From NCBI RefSeq assembly GCF_041146395.1, contig NC_091008.1, forward strand, positions 6,895,501-6,959,500: a DNA stretch of 64,000 nt. The letters run 5' to 3'. This DNA is from Eulemur rufifrons. Lineage: Eukaryota > Chordata > Mammalia > Primates > Lemuridae. The first letter of the stretch is position 1. Each line of letters starts with the position of its first letter. The position numbers and the translations under genes were made by a program. Under the pieces are notes generated by a model. That model had not been told where the DNA came from, searched no databases, and saw nothing but the letters and a program-made list of their open reading frames with translations. Positions 40,590 through 53,542 of this stretch are shown piece by piece.

Positions 40590-41455
40590 AATCATAAAAT
40601 ATTGTACAGAGTAATTAACGGAGGCCTAAATACACAGAAAGATATTATATTCACAGATTGTAAGATTCACTATTGTTCAGGTGTTCATTTCCCCAAATGG
40701 ATCTAAAGAGACCAGGCAATACCAAAAATCCCAGCAGGCTTATTTAGGTAAAATTTTAAGAGCTATGGAGAAGCCAACCCCAAGATTTAAATGGGAACAC
40801 AATGGATCCAGAATAGCTGGAACAATCAGAGAATGAAATGAAATTGGAAGACCAACTACCCGATTTCCAGACTTACTATAAAGCTGTAGCAGTCGAGACA
40901 AATGGACGAATGGAAGAGACTAGAGAATTCGGAAATAGATGCATACACATGTATCAGTTCATTTTCAACTGAGGTGGCAAAGTCAGTCCAATGGTGGGAG
41001 GAAAGGAATTTTAAAACATGGCGCTGGGACAACTATATATTCTGCAAAATCTACCTACTTCTATATATGAATAATGGGCCGAGACAGATCATAGACCTAA
41101 CTAAATGCAGTAATCTGGGACCGTAAAGTTTCCACAAGAAAACATGGGAGAAATTTTCATAATCTTAGGGTAGGTAAAGATTTATTAGAGAGGACACAGA
41201 AGATATGAACCATAAAAGAAAAAGGATAAATTAAGTTTCATCAAAATTAAAACATTCATTATGAAAATAAGTAGGTGAGCCACAGGCTGGGAAAAATATT
41301 CTCACTATGTGTATCTAACAGTGTCTGATGGAAATACTTTATTTTAGTGGTGGTTACATGGGTGTTTACAATAGTCAAAACTTCTCAAAGGAACATTTAA
41401 AAATCTGTTATTTTTATTGCATGTGAATTAAACCTCAATTAAAAAAAAGAAAGTC
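40590..41455 (+). repeat. L1M ORF2 to 3'-end remnant
   Basis: ATTTCCAGACTTACTATAAA and CATGGCGCTGGGACAACTAT from ORF2, then GTGGTGGTTACATGGGTGTT and TGTGAATTAAACCTCAATTA from the 3' end. Confidence 0.85.
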
Positions 41456-42349
41456 CAGGATATAAGAACATGTTGTTTTCTACGGGCATGAATGACTAAA
41501 ATACTCAGAGCTGATGGTTAATTCTTTTCTTAAATTTTAACCCAGAAAACAGACTCTGAAACCTCCCTGCCTCCCTGAAAATTGGTCCTCCTGTATTTTA
41601 ATCCATAGTGGTGGCCAATTAAAGTCCTTTCTTCTCATGGTATGTGTAATACAGGGGTCGGAAATATCAAAATCAATGAAATAAATCTTAAACGAAATAA
41701 CCTAGGACACCTAAAAGGTAAATAATTAGCAGCATGTGAGAAAGAACGTACCATCTGTCTTTAAAAATGTCGGCTGGCAGAAAAAGGAGACTTTAGGTAG
41801 AGAGAACTGTTCCAATAAGCTCCCATATACCTCTCACACTCCCTATTCATACTCTGTAAGTCTTATGCCCCCAAAACAAATAAAAAATACAACTGACATC
41901 TGAATAACAAATCCTGGGACCATACATTATAGTATAACGTAAAAAATTTAACTAATTGTTTAATCTTTCCCTTCTAGAAGATTCACTTCCATAGGCGAAG
42001 CCTTGTGTCTCTTGCACCTCATCTTTGAATCCTCAGGAGAATCTAGGCTGGTGTCTTAAAAACAATGGATCCTCCATAATTACTTACCATCCTGAATTTA
42101 CTAATCAATGTGTTTATTGTTTAGTTAGAATTTATGTCCAAATTCCACATTCCCCAAAAAGGGAAATTTACGGCAATTATTTTGGCATCTCTTCCCCTAA
42201 GATGTTTGAAGCAGTGATGTTCTCATTTGGTGATTTATGGGAAATGTATTTAAAAGGAGTATACTAAATGACATACAAGGTGAACTAACTCCAGCTTAAA
42301 AATGCTGTCATTTCCTAATTTTTTAAAATTTATAGAAAAAGTACAATTA

Positions 42350-42375
42350 TTAAAAATATATATATATAAAAAAAC

Positions 42376-42408
<33 letters not shown>

Positions 42409-42412
42409 AAAC
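42350..42412 (+). repeat. (TA)n and (AAC)n microsatellite
   Basis: A short TA run followed by about 11 AAC units. Confidence 0.95.
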
Positions 42413-42534
42413 GCACAGAGTCTAGTTTCAGCCTCCAGGTGAATATCTAGAAACGGTTACAAAATAAAGACGGCAGGTATGTTATTTTCAATTGCACATC
42501 ACATTGGCAAGATTCGGAAAGCTTGTGACCCGGG

Positions 42535-42800
42535 AGGGAACCTCCGCTGGTGAGTTTTATTCTTTCGGCAGCAGAGACTCCAGGGGGATTCTTAGGAGGA
42601 AAACCAGCAGTCCTTTAATCACACATGGTAGGAGCATTTGTGATGCTCCACAGGGAGCCTTTCTCCCGAGATCTTCCTGGCTCTTTCCTTCCTGAGCACA
42701 GCAGGTTCCGGACAGCTAATGTTGTTTCCCCCCTGGATGCCACTGGGCTTTCAGTGCGAAGACGGGTGGCAAAACGTCATCGGATGTTGAGTGTCCCGTT
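42535..42800 (-). other. GSTCD: GSTCD 3' UTR (predicted)
   Basis: The first AATAAA on the minus strand after the stop codon lies at 42561-42556, about 240 bases downstream. It is followed by moderately GT-rich sequence, so cleavage near 42535 is plausible. The extent is inferred; longer UTR forms cannot be excluded. Confidence 0.5.
42556..42561 (-). terminator. GSTCD: Candidate polyadenylation signal AATAAA of GSTCD
   Basis: Read on the minus strand the six bases are AATAAA, the first canonical signal after the stop codon. Confidence 0.5.
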
Positions 42801-42937
42801 CTAAACGGGGACTCCCACGATCATGTTATTTTTGGGGGAGCAGCTCTCGGGCTCCATGGATATCACTTGGACGGAGTAGCCGCGTTCTTCCGCAGCTCTG
42901 GCCCGGTCCAGGTCCACGAGGCACATGCACTGTTTTC
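42801..42937 (-). CDS. GSTCD: GSTCD last coding exon and stop codon
   Basis: The acceptor is GACTGTATTTCAG before 42937. Two bases complete Gly, then KQCMCLVDLDRARAAEERG, YSVQVISMEPESCSPKN and NMIVGVPV are followed by the stop TAG at 42803-42801. This is the conserved GSTCD C-terminus (human ends GVPI by memory). It forms the final strands of the methyltransferase-like fold. The 3' UTR continues to lower coordinates. Confidence 0.97.
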
Positions 42938-44689
42938 CTGAAATACAGTCAGATGGCACCGTGAGACACCCTTTCCCTAGCAGGGCAATTTCCCGCTTAT
43001 TTAAGGGAATCTATACGGTGACAAAATCCACACGTACTGCGGGGAATGCTGTTTACACCCAAGCCGTGTTTGGTCTCTTTCAGTTTAATTCTTGATCAGC
43101 GTGGAGAAAAGATAGTTTACAAAGACATACATTTCAAAGATTTGTCTCTACTAATAATTTAAAGAATGCTAACCTTTTTAAAGATATACACAAATCCCAA
43201 ACTGCAGATTCTATTTCCTACTTGGTTAAAAATCCATTTAAAGACCTTTCGTTTCTCTGCCTTCCCTATAAAACTACATTATCTGTAATATTATGGGGGG
43301 GAAAAATCTGTCTTTAAGAACATCTAAAGGGACATGCTGACAAGGGACCACCTGGGAGACATGTTACCTTTTCTACCTGGAGTTTTTTTAGGACTATGAA
43401 GAAATGAGAAATGGGAAATATTTGAGAAAATTCTCAACTGTGCGCTGATTATTTCAGGTGGATCTGTAATGTTGAGTGTAATATACTCTTAATTTTCAGA
43501 GCTCCTGCACCTCTGTAAAATAGTGGTGTTCTATTTCCTCTGCAATCTTTGGAAGACAGAAGAGGAAATCTGCCTGGCAAGCAAATGGGTTAATTTGTTT
43601 TCCTTTGGCAAACACAAACTTCAAAAGTAGCCCGGGACAAAATGATTTGGGGCTTGAATATATTCAAAGCTCTGGTTTACTTTTATGCTTTTAATTGCCC
43701 TAAATGCAATATATAAGCTTCTTTATTCTCTTGGAAAAAGGTTACTGACTAAGCAGAACTTCATTCATTCCATTTTTCCTCAATAATGACAACAATGCCT
43801 TAACATTATTTTTAAATAATTTATTTGAATGATAGTGGAAACTGCCAAACTAAAACAGCTTCGGAAGTGAAGACAGATAACGCCAGTAGAAAAGTTCTTC
43901 TGCGGTAAACAGAATCCTCGTGGAAAAAAAAACTGCGGCGGATGAAATAAATCAGGAGGTAAGCATTGGCAATTCGAGACTCCAAATGTCTATTTTGTAC
44001 ATTTTCCTTAAAAGGACGCACACCACAAAGGACAGACTGCGTCAGAAGTGACGTAAAATGGGACATCGAGAGCTCCATTTGGGCAAAGTCACCCCCCTCT
44101 TCATCGGCAGCCTTGAGGCTGACATTCGTCTTTGCCCTTAAAATATTGTTCTTCCTTTGAGACCTCTGCAACTGTCTCCCCGTCTACTTCTCCGTTTAAA
44201 ACGAAACATTCTCTGTGGGGATCGGATGCTCCGCATTCCTTCTGTACCCACCCTGGGTTACGCTGCGGCTCGTTTATCCTTGGCCTGGGTCCCAGTCAAA
44301 TTTTCCTTTTCCATCATGCAGAACAATCTCATGTTTGCACATGTTGACGTATCTTCACAACCGAAATCCAGCTGGTGGTGGTCTGCCTTTGCAGCCTGGT
44401 GCATTTCCTAAAAACGTTCACAGAACACAGGAACGGGCTGTGCAGAGCAGAGATGTCGGCATCTGAGAGAGTCTCTGGCTTTGTTTGAGTGTGATTCCCA
44501 CCACCTACCCCCAACGCCCTGCTCCCTGCCGGTGATTTTGCCAAATGATCCTCTTCCTCCACTCTAGCGACTTCCCTTCCGGCCATTCTCCTTGGTTTGA
44601 TGACGACAATTCGCACCTATCACCTACGCATCCGTCCACCGCACTCATGATGCCTTCACTGAGTTGCTGTCATCCAACTGTGCTCTCCA

Positions 44690-45040
44690 GAAATCCTATG
44701 TTGAAAACTCCATCCCCAGTGCAACCCTGTTGGGAGGTGTTTAGGCCACGAGGGTGGCGTGAACGGATTAATGCTGTCATCACGGTCGCGGGTTCATCAT
44801 CGAGAGTGCAGTTTCCTTACAAAGGACAAGCTCAGCCTCCTCTTGATCTCTCTCTCCCCACGTCGTGCCTTTTGCCATGTGACGATGCAGCAAGAAGAAG
44901 GCCCTCACCAGACACGGCCCCTCAGCCGTGGACTTCCAGCCTCCAGAGATAGGAGCCAGGCGGATTTCTTCTGTTCACTGCAAGCCACCGAGTCCGTGGT
45001 GTTCTGCCACAGCGGCACGAGGCCGACTGAGACGCGGGCC
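44690..45040 (+). repeat. MaLR-type (MLT1) LTR fragment
   Basis: AATCCTATGTTGAAAACTCC, GTTGGGAGGTGTTTAGGCC, CCTCACCAGACACGG and GACTTCCAGCCTCCAGAGAT are in LTR order; no viral genes. Confidence 0.75.
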
Positions 45041-45519
45041 CAGGGAGTGGAATTCTATCGGCTGCACGTTGGACTCACTCGAAGCTTGGGGATGGGAAAA
45101 GGAGGAGGAGAGGGAAAGAGTGGATTCAGGCAGGAGAAAGCAAGCTCTTTCCACACGTTGAGGACCCAGAGGGTGACAGGGAGGAGGGAACTGTCTGTTA
45201 CCCATCTAGCTCTGACATGCCTCTTCAAGCGTGAGCATCTTGCTAAGCCAACCTTGATCTCAGAGCTGAAAGGTAACGATCTCTCCTGCACGTGCTCTCG
45301 CAATCAAGCCAGTGCCTTCACCTGGTGCTCAGCCAGACACATAACCGTCTGTTTTTCATGTTGGAAAAAAGGTGCTATGTTGGAATTTTGGAGAGAAAGT
45401 ATTAATAGGATGGTGTCCAATGTGGAGCTTTTCTGCATAATTTTTAGGGTGAGTTTTGACTCTATGCATTTATCTTAAACCCCGATTTTGGAACCTGTAT
45501 TTGCAGTGCGCCGAGAAGC

Positions 45520-45760
45520 AGTATTACCAAAGTGGGCAAGAGCTTCACGTACGGAGTCAAATAATTCGGATTCATAGTGGGGATCTGCCATCTGCCAGAT
45601 GAAGGACCTCACACAAGCTTCTGTTTCAGTTCGGTCACCATTAAAACGTAAATACTACTACTTACCCCATAAGTATTGTCGTCAGAATTTACTGAGCTAA
45701 CAGGTGAGGGCCTTTAGCTCAGGGCTTAAATGTGTAACTGTCAGATGCTATTATTCTTCC
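45520..45760 (+). repeat. MIR SINE remnant
   Basis: CGGAGTCAAATAATTCGGAT, TTCGGTCACCATTAAAACG and CTGTCAGATGCTATTATTC fit diverged MIR. Confidence 0.55.
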
Positions 45761-46315
45761 AAATGCGGTTTCTTTTTCTAAAGAGAAGGCTTCAATAAAT
45801 CAATTACTTAATAAACTTGAAATCTTTCTGTGGGTCTTCCAGTTTAGGTAATGTTTAATATTTCCGATGTTGAATAAATTGGTCTAGGATGAATAATACA
45901 CGAGTATACTTTTTTCCTGAGGAAAAAAATCATTATCATCCTTGTTCACACACATTTTCATGCATAAATTTCGGCACGTGTAGTTGCCTTTTCTATCTTT
46001 ACTATTTTCTTTTGTGGCTTTTGATAGATCTCGTAGTTTGTTCGTAACAGTAGGAAAAAGATTTATTGATAACGTCGGAATCCTACTCAAAGTACAAACA
46101 TTAAAATGTATTTAAGAGTAGTAACATACATTATTTTAAAATATATTTAAAAGTATTAACGTTAACCAAAATGGGATAAAATGTTACTATGCTCACAAAG
46201 CTCTTCTTAATAGGGATTAAGTTTTCTGGGAAGAACACACTTCAGTTTCTTGTGGATTAATGGGCTTGCTGATGAGTTTGCTCACACAGACCTGCCACCC
46301 TGTGCACACACGTAC

Positions 46316-46385
46316 CTATGAGCCTCTGCTGGGGAGGAAGCTGGACGGCCGTTTGATCCGCAAATCTGCACAGTATCATGTGTTC
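46316..46385 (-). CDS. GSTCD: GSTCD penultimate coding exon
   Basis: A 70-bp exon with acceptor TTTTTCTCTTAG and donor GTACGT. It encodes EHMILCRFADQTAVQL and PPQQRLI, plus one base of Gly (phase 1). Residues and phases join smoothly with the flanking exons. From memory the human sequence has PPQRRLIG at this point, so PPQQ may be a lineage difference. Confidence 0.95.
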
Positions 46386-46455
46386 CTAAGAGAAAAAGCA
46401 ACAGCATGTGGGTTTATTTGCATCTTCTCCTTCAAAGTTGTGAAAACGACGACCC

Positions 46456-46480
46456 AAAAAAAAAAAAAAAAAAAAAAAAA
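46456..46480 (+). repeat. Poly-A tract
   Basis: About 25 consecutive A without a recognisable SINE before it. Confidence 0.95.
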
Positions 46481-47366
46481 CAAAACGATCTCATTTTTCT
46501 GGAGCTCAACACCGTTCCATTGAACAGTGTGCTGCACAGACGGGACTTCTTTGAAAAAGGGAAACTTCCGGAAGGTGGCACTCGGTGATTTCTGCCTTCA
46601 AGGATATGGCTCTTAGCAACAGACGCACAGAAAACCTCAGGGCCACTCTGCCCTGTTGCTTTTAGCTGAAATGTGAAAACATGGTTGTATTTTGCTATTG
46701 TCGTGTTAAAAGACCTACAATTCATTTATATTTTTCCTTTATAAAATTTATCTGAATCTCTGGAATGTGGCTCCGAGGAGACACGGGCAGTGGCTTTTCA
46801 TCCTGCTGGAGGAGAAGGAAACAACGCAGGTCACCCTTTGTGGCTTCTCTAGTTCTCGGGGACGCCTAGCAGGGTGCCGGCTGGTCCCTCAGTCCCTTTA
46901 GGGGACAGAAACCTGGATCCCTCCCTCTTCCCTCACTCCCAAAGGCTGCAGGTGTTCCCTGTTCTGCTTTAAGACAAACTGTAAAGAGGACCTAAGAGAA
47001 TGGCAGGGGGAATATTACTTCTTTTTTAGAAAAGATTGAATTAATGACAAAAAGAGAAGGCAAGGAGGCTTTAAAGAGACACAGCGGATGAGTTTACGCA
47101 GCCAGCACTCTTAAATGTGCAAGTAGCCAAAGGGGAACGATGAGGCAGAGTCGAAAGCGTGCAGTGCTCCTATGTCAACTGTCTGTTCAGAACAGCTGCG
47201 GTTTCCAGGTGTGTGTACACTCTTACCTGTCAGCTTAGCAAACAGGTAAAACTCAGATTCATCAACTGTGCCCTTAGCGTTGGGTACATTAAATTTGAGG
47301 CCTCCATTTTTTAACAAGGTAAGTGGAATGATTGTGGCAATGTTGGTTTTTAAAAAGGATATCTTT

Positions 47367-47660
47367 TTTTTTTTTTTTTTTGAGACAGAGTCTCACTTTG
47401 TTGCCCTGGCTAGAGTGCCGTGGTGTCAGCCTAGCTCACAGCAACCTCAAACTCCTGGGCTCAACCAATCCTCTTGCCTCAGCCTCCCGAGTAGCTGGGA
47501 CTACAGGTGCAAGCCACCACGCCCGGCTAATTTTTTTCTATTTTTGGTATAGATGTGGGTATCTTGCTTTTGCTGGTCTCTAACTCCTGACCTCAAGCAA
47601 TCCTCCCACCTGGGCCTCCCAGAGTGCTGGGATTACAGACATGAGCCACCGTGCCCAGCC
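47367..47660 (-). mobile_element. Alu SINE, older type, in GSTCD intron
   Basis: It lacks the lemur-type internal segment and part of the right arm. Target-site duplication TAAAAAGGATATCTTT at 47351-47366 and 47661-47676. Confidence 0.95.
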
Positions 47661-48471
47661 TAAAAAGGATATCTTTGTCTTAACTTTTCTGCATTTTTTT
47701 AAAAAAACATTTTAACGCTCACAATAAAATTTAATGGCAACAGATGGGAAATAAAATGGTTTGAAGGAATAACTTTTATTAAGCCCCCACAAATTAACTG
47801 GCGTCAACAAAGGCATAGAAGAATAATTTAGAATTGTATGACTTGAAGAAAAGGCAAGAAAAGCACGCCCCTCATGCTCATGGCGCTTGTAAATGAAGAT
47901 TCATTTTACATAAATGTAATGGCAAGGCAGTTATAACCGCAGGTGAGGCTCAATTCACCTGTGCTGGTAAGTCTCACCATATTTTACTGGAATTATTTGC
48001 GTGCATGTTCTCTTTAGCCAAAGTTACGTGCTGACAGGGCAAGACACGGAACAGGTGCTCAGCCAAGGTTGCTGGCTCGATTGAACTGTGAAGAAGAACA
48101 CTTCCAAAGCGACTCTCAAGATATCTGGACACTAGGTCCCGAGACCTTTAAAGACCAGGCAGCGTTTGGGGGTGTTGGAGAAAGAGGAGGTAAAGATTAC
48201 GAACTGGGGTACTGGAGAGTCTCTGCTCTCTGGAAGGGTTTATGTGCCTGGTTTCACTCTAGAAATTTTACGCAGCTTTCTGGGCAACGAGACTGTGGGC
48301 ACCCTGTCTCCCCAACACCCTTGGTTTGTTCATACAGCCTCGCACTGTTCGCTTTACCCAGCATCACTCAAGGGGGGACTGAAGACAGGGGTCTAGCTTT
48401 TGGTTTTACTTCCCCGAGTTTATTGTCTACTTTATTGGCGTGACCTTCTGCAAGATGAAGTGTTTCAACTC

Positions 48472-48805
48472 TTTTTTTTTTTTTTGAGACAGAGTCTCAC
48501 TCTGTTGCCCCGGCTAGAGTGAGTGCCGTGGCGTCAGCCTAGCTCACAGCAACCTCAAACTCCTGAGCTCAAGGGATCCTCCTGTCTCAGCCTCCCGAGT
48601 AGCTGGGACTACAGGCATGCACCACCATGCCCGGCTCATTTTTTCTATATATATTTTTAGTTGTCCATATAATTTCTTTCTATTTTTAGTAGAGACGGGG
48701 TCTCGCTCTTGCTCAGGCTAGTCTTGAACTCCTGACCTCCAGCGATCCACCCGCCTCGGCCTCCCAGAGTGCTAGGATTACAGGTGTGAGCCACCACGCC
48801 CGGCC
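48472..48805 (-). mobile_element. Alu SINE in GSTCD intron
   Basis: Full-length. CAACTCTT flanks it at 48466-48473 and 48807-48814. Confidence 0.95.
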
Positions 48806-49340
48806 ACAACTCTTAATCCAAATAGTTTCTGGGGTCTTAACGTCCCCCCACCCCCAAATTGTATAGCTCCCTGGGACATGCAAACTTTTCATCTAGCAGG
48901 CAAAGGACAGCAATGTTCTGGTTCCGGATGGATGCTGGAACACTCACATGCCTTCCCTCTCCGTGGGTGACCGTGCTATTTGCATGGGGCGGGGGTGGGG
49001 GAGGGGCTGGGAAGGGGAGGAAGACGTGGGTAGCGGGTAGGGCGGGAGACAGAGCTGGAGGTGGACATGTCTGGTCATAAAGTTATTATACAAAGAAGAG
49101 GCGAAGGAGACACAGCTGCCGAGGTGACAGAAATGAACATTTTTAGGTCAATGCACCTCACTAGTTCACGGTCTGATGGAGGTAAAATTCCTAAAATGTA
49201 GGGGCTGGCATATAAAATGAGACTCTGTTTTTAGTGAGTCTGTGCAAAAATTATAATTAATGAAACTAAGAATCCAAACTAATTTAACAACTTCTAATAG
49301 AATGCTTTGTTTTTTTCCCCCCCAAATATTATTATTTCTT

Positions 49341-49676
<336 letters not shown>

Positions 49677-49889
49677 TTCCCAAATATTATTGTTTCTTAG
49701 ACTGTATTATGTCACGTCATTGACCAACTAATTGGTTAGTGGTGACATTCAGGAAGTTGGAAACTGTTTTGCTCGCATTGGAGACTCAAGCCTATGTAAC
49801 GTTCTGACGACTTTTGGGAGACAGTTCTCCATGGGTCTGTTGTGCCTCTTCGTGTCTTAGAAGCAGAGTCACCCACGGCCCCGTGTCAG

Positions 49890-50130
49890 ACCAGGGGTCG
49901 GCGAATTGTGGCCAGGCCAAATGCAGCCAATGACCTGCTTTCCTACGGCTTGCGAGTTAGGAGAGTTTTTGTTTCTAAAGGGCTGCAAACTGACCACAGC
50001 AATGACCATGACAATGAAGAAGACTGGAGGGGACAAGGGGGGGGTGGCATTTATGATTTGTATGTGGCCAGCACAGCCTAAAATGTTTACTATCTGACCT
50101 TTTACAGAAATATCTGCCTCTGTTCCAGGT
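49890..50130 (+). repeat. hAT-Charlie short nonautonomous element (MER1 group)
   Basis: CCAGGGGTCGGCGAATTGTG at one end; GCACAGCCTAAAATGTTTAC and TATCTGACCTTTTACAGAAA at the other, with inverted-terminal similarity. Confidence 0.8.
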
Positions 50131-50577
50131 GATCTTTTCAAGCATGTTTATAGAGTGAGCAGCCCTGGTAAATGTCCATGGTGCCTCCCTCTGGAACAAA
50201 GGCCAGGTGTCACCCTGGGGGAACTGGGGACAATGACAGTCCTCTGGCCACCCCTACTGCTGTGGGCAACAAACTGTCTTTTGCCTCTGACTTAGGAGTC
50301 TCCTAGCTTTTGCCAGCACCTATTGTGCCAGGCTAGTTTGCAAGGCCGTTCTAGTTTGCAAGGAGAGTAAAAATCTCAAACCCTTCGCAAATCTTGTCAA
50401 CTACTTGAAAAGTTAATCTGGATTGGGAAAGGAAAAACACAAAAAAAGCCATATTAGATGTTCATGAGTAATTCAAATATAACTATAGATTATCTACTCC
50501 ATTAGGAATTTGAGCAGGAAGACCATAAAGACAGGATTAAAGAGTGCATTAAGACATCTAGATCTTTTTGAGTTTAC

Positions 50578-50608
50578 CTTGTATGATAAAGTTTTCTTGA
50601 ATTGTTCA
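50578..50608 (-). CDS. GSTCD: GSTCD 31-bp microexon
   Basis: The acceptor is TTTCTATTTCAG and the donor GTAAAC. One base completes Ser (AG|T), then ten codons read EQFKKTLSYK, ending in phase 0. It is found only because the peptide and both phases fit between the neighbouring exons. Skipping it would shift the frame (31 is not a multiple of three). Confidence 0.93.
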
Positions 50609-51774
50609 CTGAAATAGAAAAAAAAAAAGAGATTAGTTACCATTCTAAATACCGAATATTAAGAGTAAATAATCCTGAAGAAGCTAAATTATAAATAAAA
50701 ATATATATTGTATCTGAAGAGTGTAAAATGATATCCTGAAGTAAAACCTATGCTAGTTTGAAATGTCTTTATAAAAAGATAAGAAAAAGCATGTCATCAC
50801 TATGTTATTAATTTTAAAGATTTTCTTTCACAGATTGTTTACAGGGTTAGAGAAACACAACCAAATTTTTTTTCTTCCCCTCGTAGGAACACACAGATCC
50901 AGGTGTTTTAATACATTGAATACATTTGATGCTAAATTTATCAGGGCCAATTCGTTTGAAATGATTACTTGTTTCCACATATTATAGAAAGAGTATGGTA
51001 TTTACAAATTTTCAACTCTATCTTTAGTGATTGAGATAGGTCTTCTACACAAGACATCAGTTCCAAGGGTAAGGGAAGAAAATGTTAGTACATCTATAGG
51101 GTGTAAAAAAGTTGAGACTAAATTGAAACCTTCAAATAGGTTAAGTTAGACTATAGTCTGAACACGGCCAACTGGCATTCTTACGAATCTTTACAGTGCT
51201 AGACTCACAAATTTCTTGATGAGTTGTAAAAATACACATTTCATCAGCACAGATGTATAATAAAATGAAATTTCTACTGCTGAATAAGCCTCAAGTTTTA
51301 TCTTATTTTTTTGTTTTTCAATAGTTCCTTTGTTTTCTTCCAACTCGTTGCAGATTGTGGTAAAGAACAAAACAATGAAAGATAAAGAAGACTATTACTT
51401 GTATTTTGTGACTTTAAATGACTTATATAGAAGTCTTTAATTTCTAATGGAAATTTTCTAAGGTTTTTTTAAAAAAGTAATGATGCAACTGATCAAGAAG
51501 TCTTTTTTGGCATACTATAGGATAAATTTTCTAAAACTAACATGTTTAATCTATCCCATGATTAAAATGATCATCACGATTCTCAGTAACTATGAACCAG
51601 AGAATGAAAATGTCATAAGCACCCAGAGGATGGCTTTCCAGTAAGTTGGGTCAAAGCAGTAAGAATTAAAACATCTCCCTCTTCTACGTTGGATAAGAAG
51701 GACCATAAAGTTGCCACCAAACTTCCAGATTAACTGTCAACACCCAGAGGCAGTGTTTAAAACTACTGATGCTG

Positions 51775-52045
51775 CTACTGTTACTAGCAGCAGCTCACGT
51801 GCATGCATTGAGCGCTTACTGTATGCCACTTCTAAGGGCTTTGCACTTCTCATTAAATTCTCACAAAAACCTAGAGGCAGTTACTATCCTAACCCTCATG
51901 TGGCAGATGAGAAAACACAGGCAAAAAGAGTTAAAGTCACGTGCCGGAGGCTAAACAACCCATAAACCGATGGGGAGCCTGGTTGCTCGGAGACGGTGCA
52001 CTCCTGGCTCCAAACACCCAACCGCTAAGCCCACTGCCTCTCCCG
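51775..52045 (+). repeat. MIR SINE, nearly complete
   Basis: GAGCGCTTACTGTATGCCAC, GGCAGATGAGAAAACACAGG and CACCCAACCGCTAAGCCCAC. Confidence 0.85.
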
Positions 52046-52350
52046 GATGATGGTTTTTAATTTCATTATTTAAAAGTGCACAGAGAAGTGCTGAAGCCGA
52101 CAGACTTCTAGCCGGCTGACTCCTAGATAGACTCGTTGCTAAATTCCAGCAAGAGCTGGATTCAGGAGAAAAATCACTGACAGACATAACGGAGTCCCTC
52201 TCTTCCTTGTACAATCTATCAACAATATTTGCCATCGTGGAAAGAGGAAATGAGTTAAAAATGAAATCCCATTGCAACCTGATGTCAAGCAAGCTTCACC
52301 TGCTGCTTCACCCCCATTATTGGTGTCACAGGTAGAACGCTGAATTTCAC

Positions 52351-52484
52351 CTTTTTGGGAAACTAAATTTTGAGGTGTTCTGAATGAAGCCGTAGCAGCA
52401 GGGGCAGGTGACGAAGGAAGCGCGTATCTTGATGCAGTGCTCGATGACCATGTCCGTGGCCACCCCGCAGGCGTGCAGGGCCAC
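52351..52484 (-). CDS. GSTCD: GSTCD exon with VALHACG and CPCCYG motifs
   Basis: A 134-bp exon, entered in phase 0 and left in phase 2, with acceptor GTCTTCCAG and donor GTGAAA. It encodes VALHACGVATDMVIEHCIK, IRASFVTCPCCYGFIQ, NTSKFSFPK and two bases of Ser. LHACG and PCCYG are the hallmark motifs of this family. They stand where other class I methyltransferases carry the motif IV catalytic strand and the next strand. The Cys cluster (CPCC) could bind metal or be structural, which is not shown here. The coding part is richer in G+C than the flanking intron, as expected of a real exon. Confidence 0.97.
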
Positions 52485-52912
52485 CTGGAAGACAACGCCA
52501 GACCTCAGCACCGAGCCCTCTCCTACCAGCAGGGCAGCTTCGGTGCCTTTGAAATAGTTCTCATTTGGACACAGCAAAGGCCTGCTTGGCTATTCATAGT
52601 AATGAAGAAAAGTAAGCAAAGCTGAAAGGTTGCAAATGGAATATTGCAAATCAAGTGTAAGATTCATTCAATGGCACAGTTTTAACACGGAAAATTTAGT
52701 ATATAGACATGTCTAAACTAGTGCTTTCGCTGACTATGAATTTAGTTCAGTTGTAGCCCGATGCCAAGAACAGGAGATTTGAAATGAGAATTTCTAGTCT
52801 AGAACTCTGCTTGACTCTGTGGCCCTGGGCCTCAGGCTCCTCAACTATAACTATGGTTAACAATACTGACATATGACAATGATAAAGTGCTATGAATAAA
52901 ATAATATTCACT

Positions 52913-53309
<397 letters not shown>

Positions 53310-53413
53310 TTACCAAAGAATTTACAATTATCTCCCTTACTTACTCTAAAGCATGTATCAATAATTTTTCTTGTTTACCTAATTGAAGAAATCGAAATTG
53401 TTTAACTACTTAC

Positions 53414-53542
53414 CCCAATGTTAAACATCCCTGTAAAATATTCCATATTTGCTTGAATGAACCAAATGTTGTTTAAACCTAGTTCGTCACTTCTCTTCTT
53501 CGCACGAATTAATGATAATTCCTTGTTTTCGATTAATGTGAC
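53414..53542 (-). CDS. GSTCD: GSTCD exon: strand 2 and following helix of the methyltransferase-like fold
   Basis: A 129-bp exon, phase 0 to phase 0, with acceptor AAATCTAG and donor GTAAGT. Its 43 codons read VTLIENKELSLIRAKKRSD, ELGLNNIWFIQANMEYFTG, MFNIG. The acidic residue in LIENK sits where class I methyltransferases bind the ribose of SAM, and FIQANMEYF corresponds to the next strand, where the adenine is usually contacted; both are by analogy with the fold. Confidence 0.95.

Larger units (their letters stand above)
42938..46315 (-). other. GSTCD: GSTCD last intron
   Basis: A 3.4-kb intron holding a MaLR-type LTR fragment (44690-45040) and a MIR (45520-45760). 42940-44680 has no recognised repeat; its CpG content around 43860-44110 is higher than its surroundings. 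Confidence 0.85.

Noticed and set aside
43821..44171. 116-codon minus-strand ORF in the last GSTCD intron ending at a CAAATAAA sequence
   Set aside because: Considered as an alternative GSTCD terminal exon, but there is no polypyrimidine tract before it and the peptide matches no family I know.
44759..45478. 239-codon plus-strand ORF
   Set aside because: It runs through an MLT1-type LTR fragment and unrelated flanking sequence; no conserved domain and the composition is not coding-like.
47227..47318. Good splice donors on both strands around a 68-codon minus ORF
   Set aside because: CAG|GTAAGA on the minus strand and AAG|GTAAGT on the plus strand overlap, no acceptor fits the minus-strand frame, and GSTCD already joins in frame without it.
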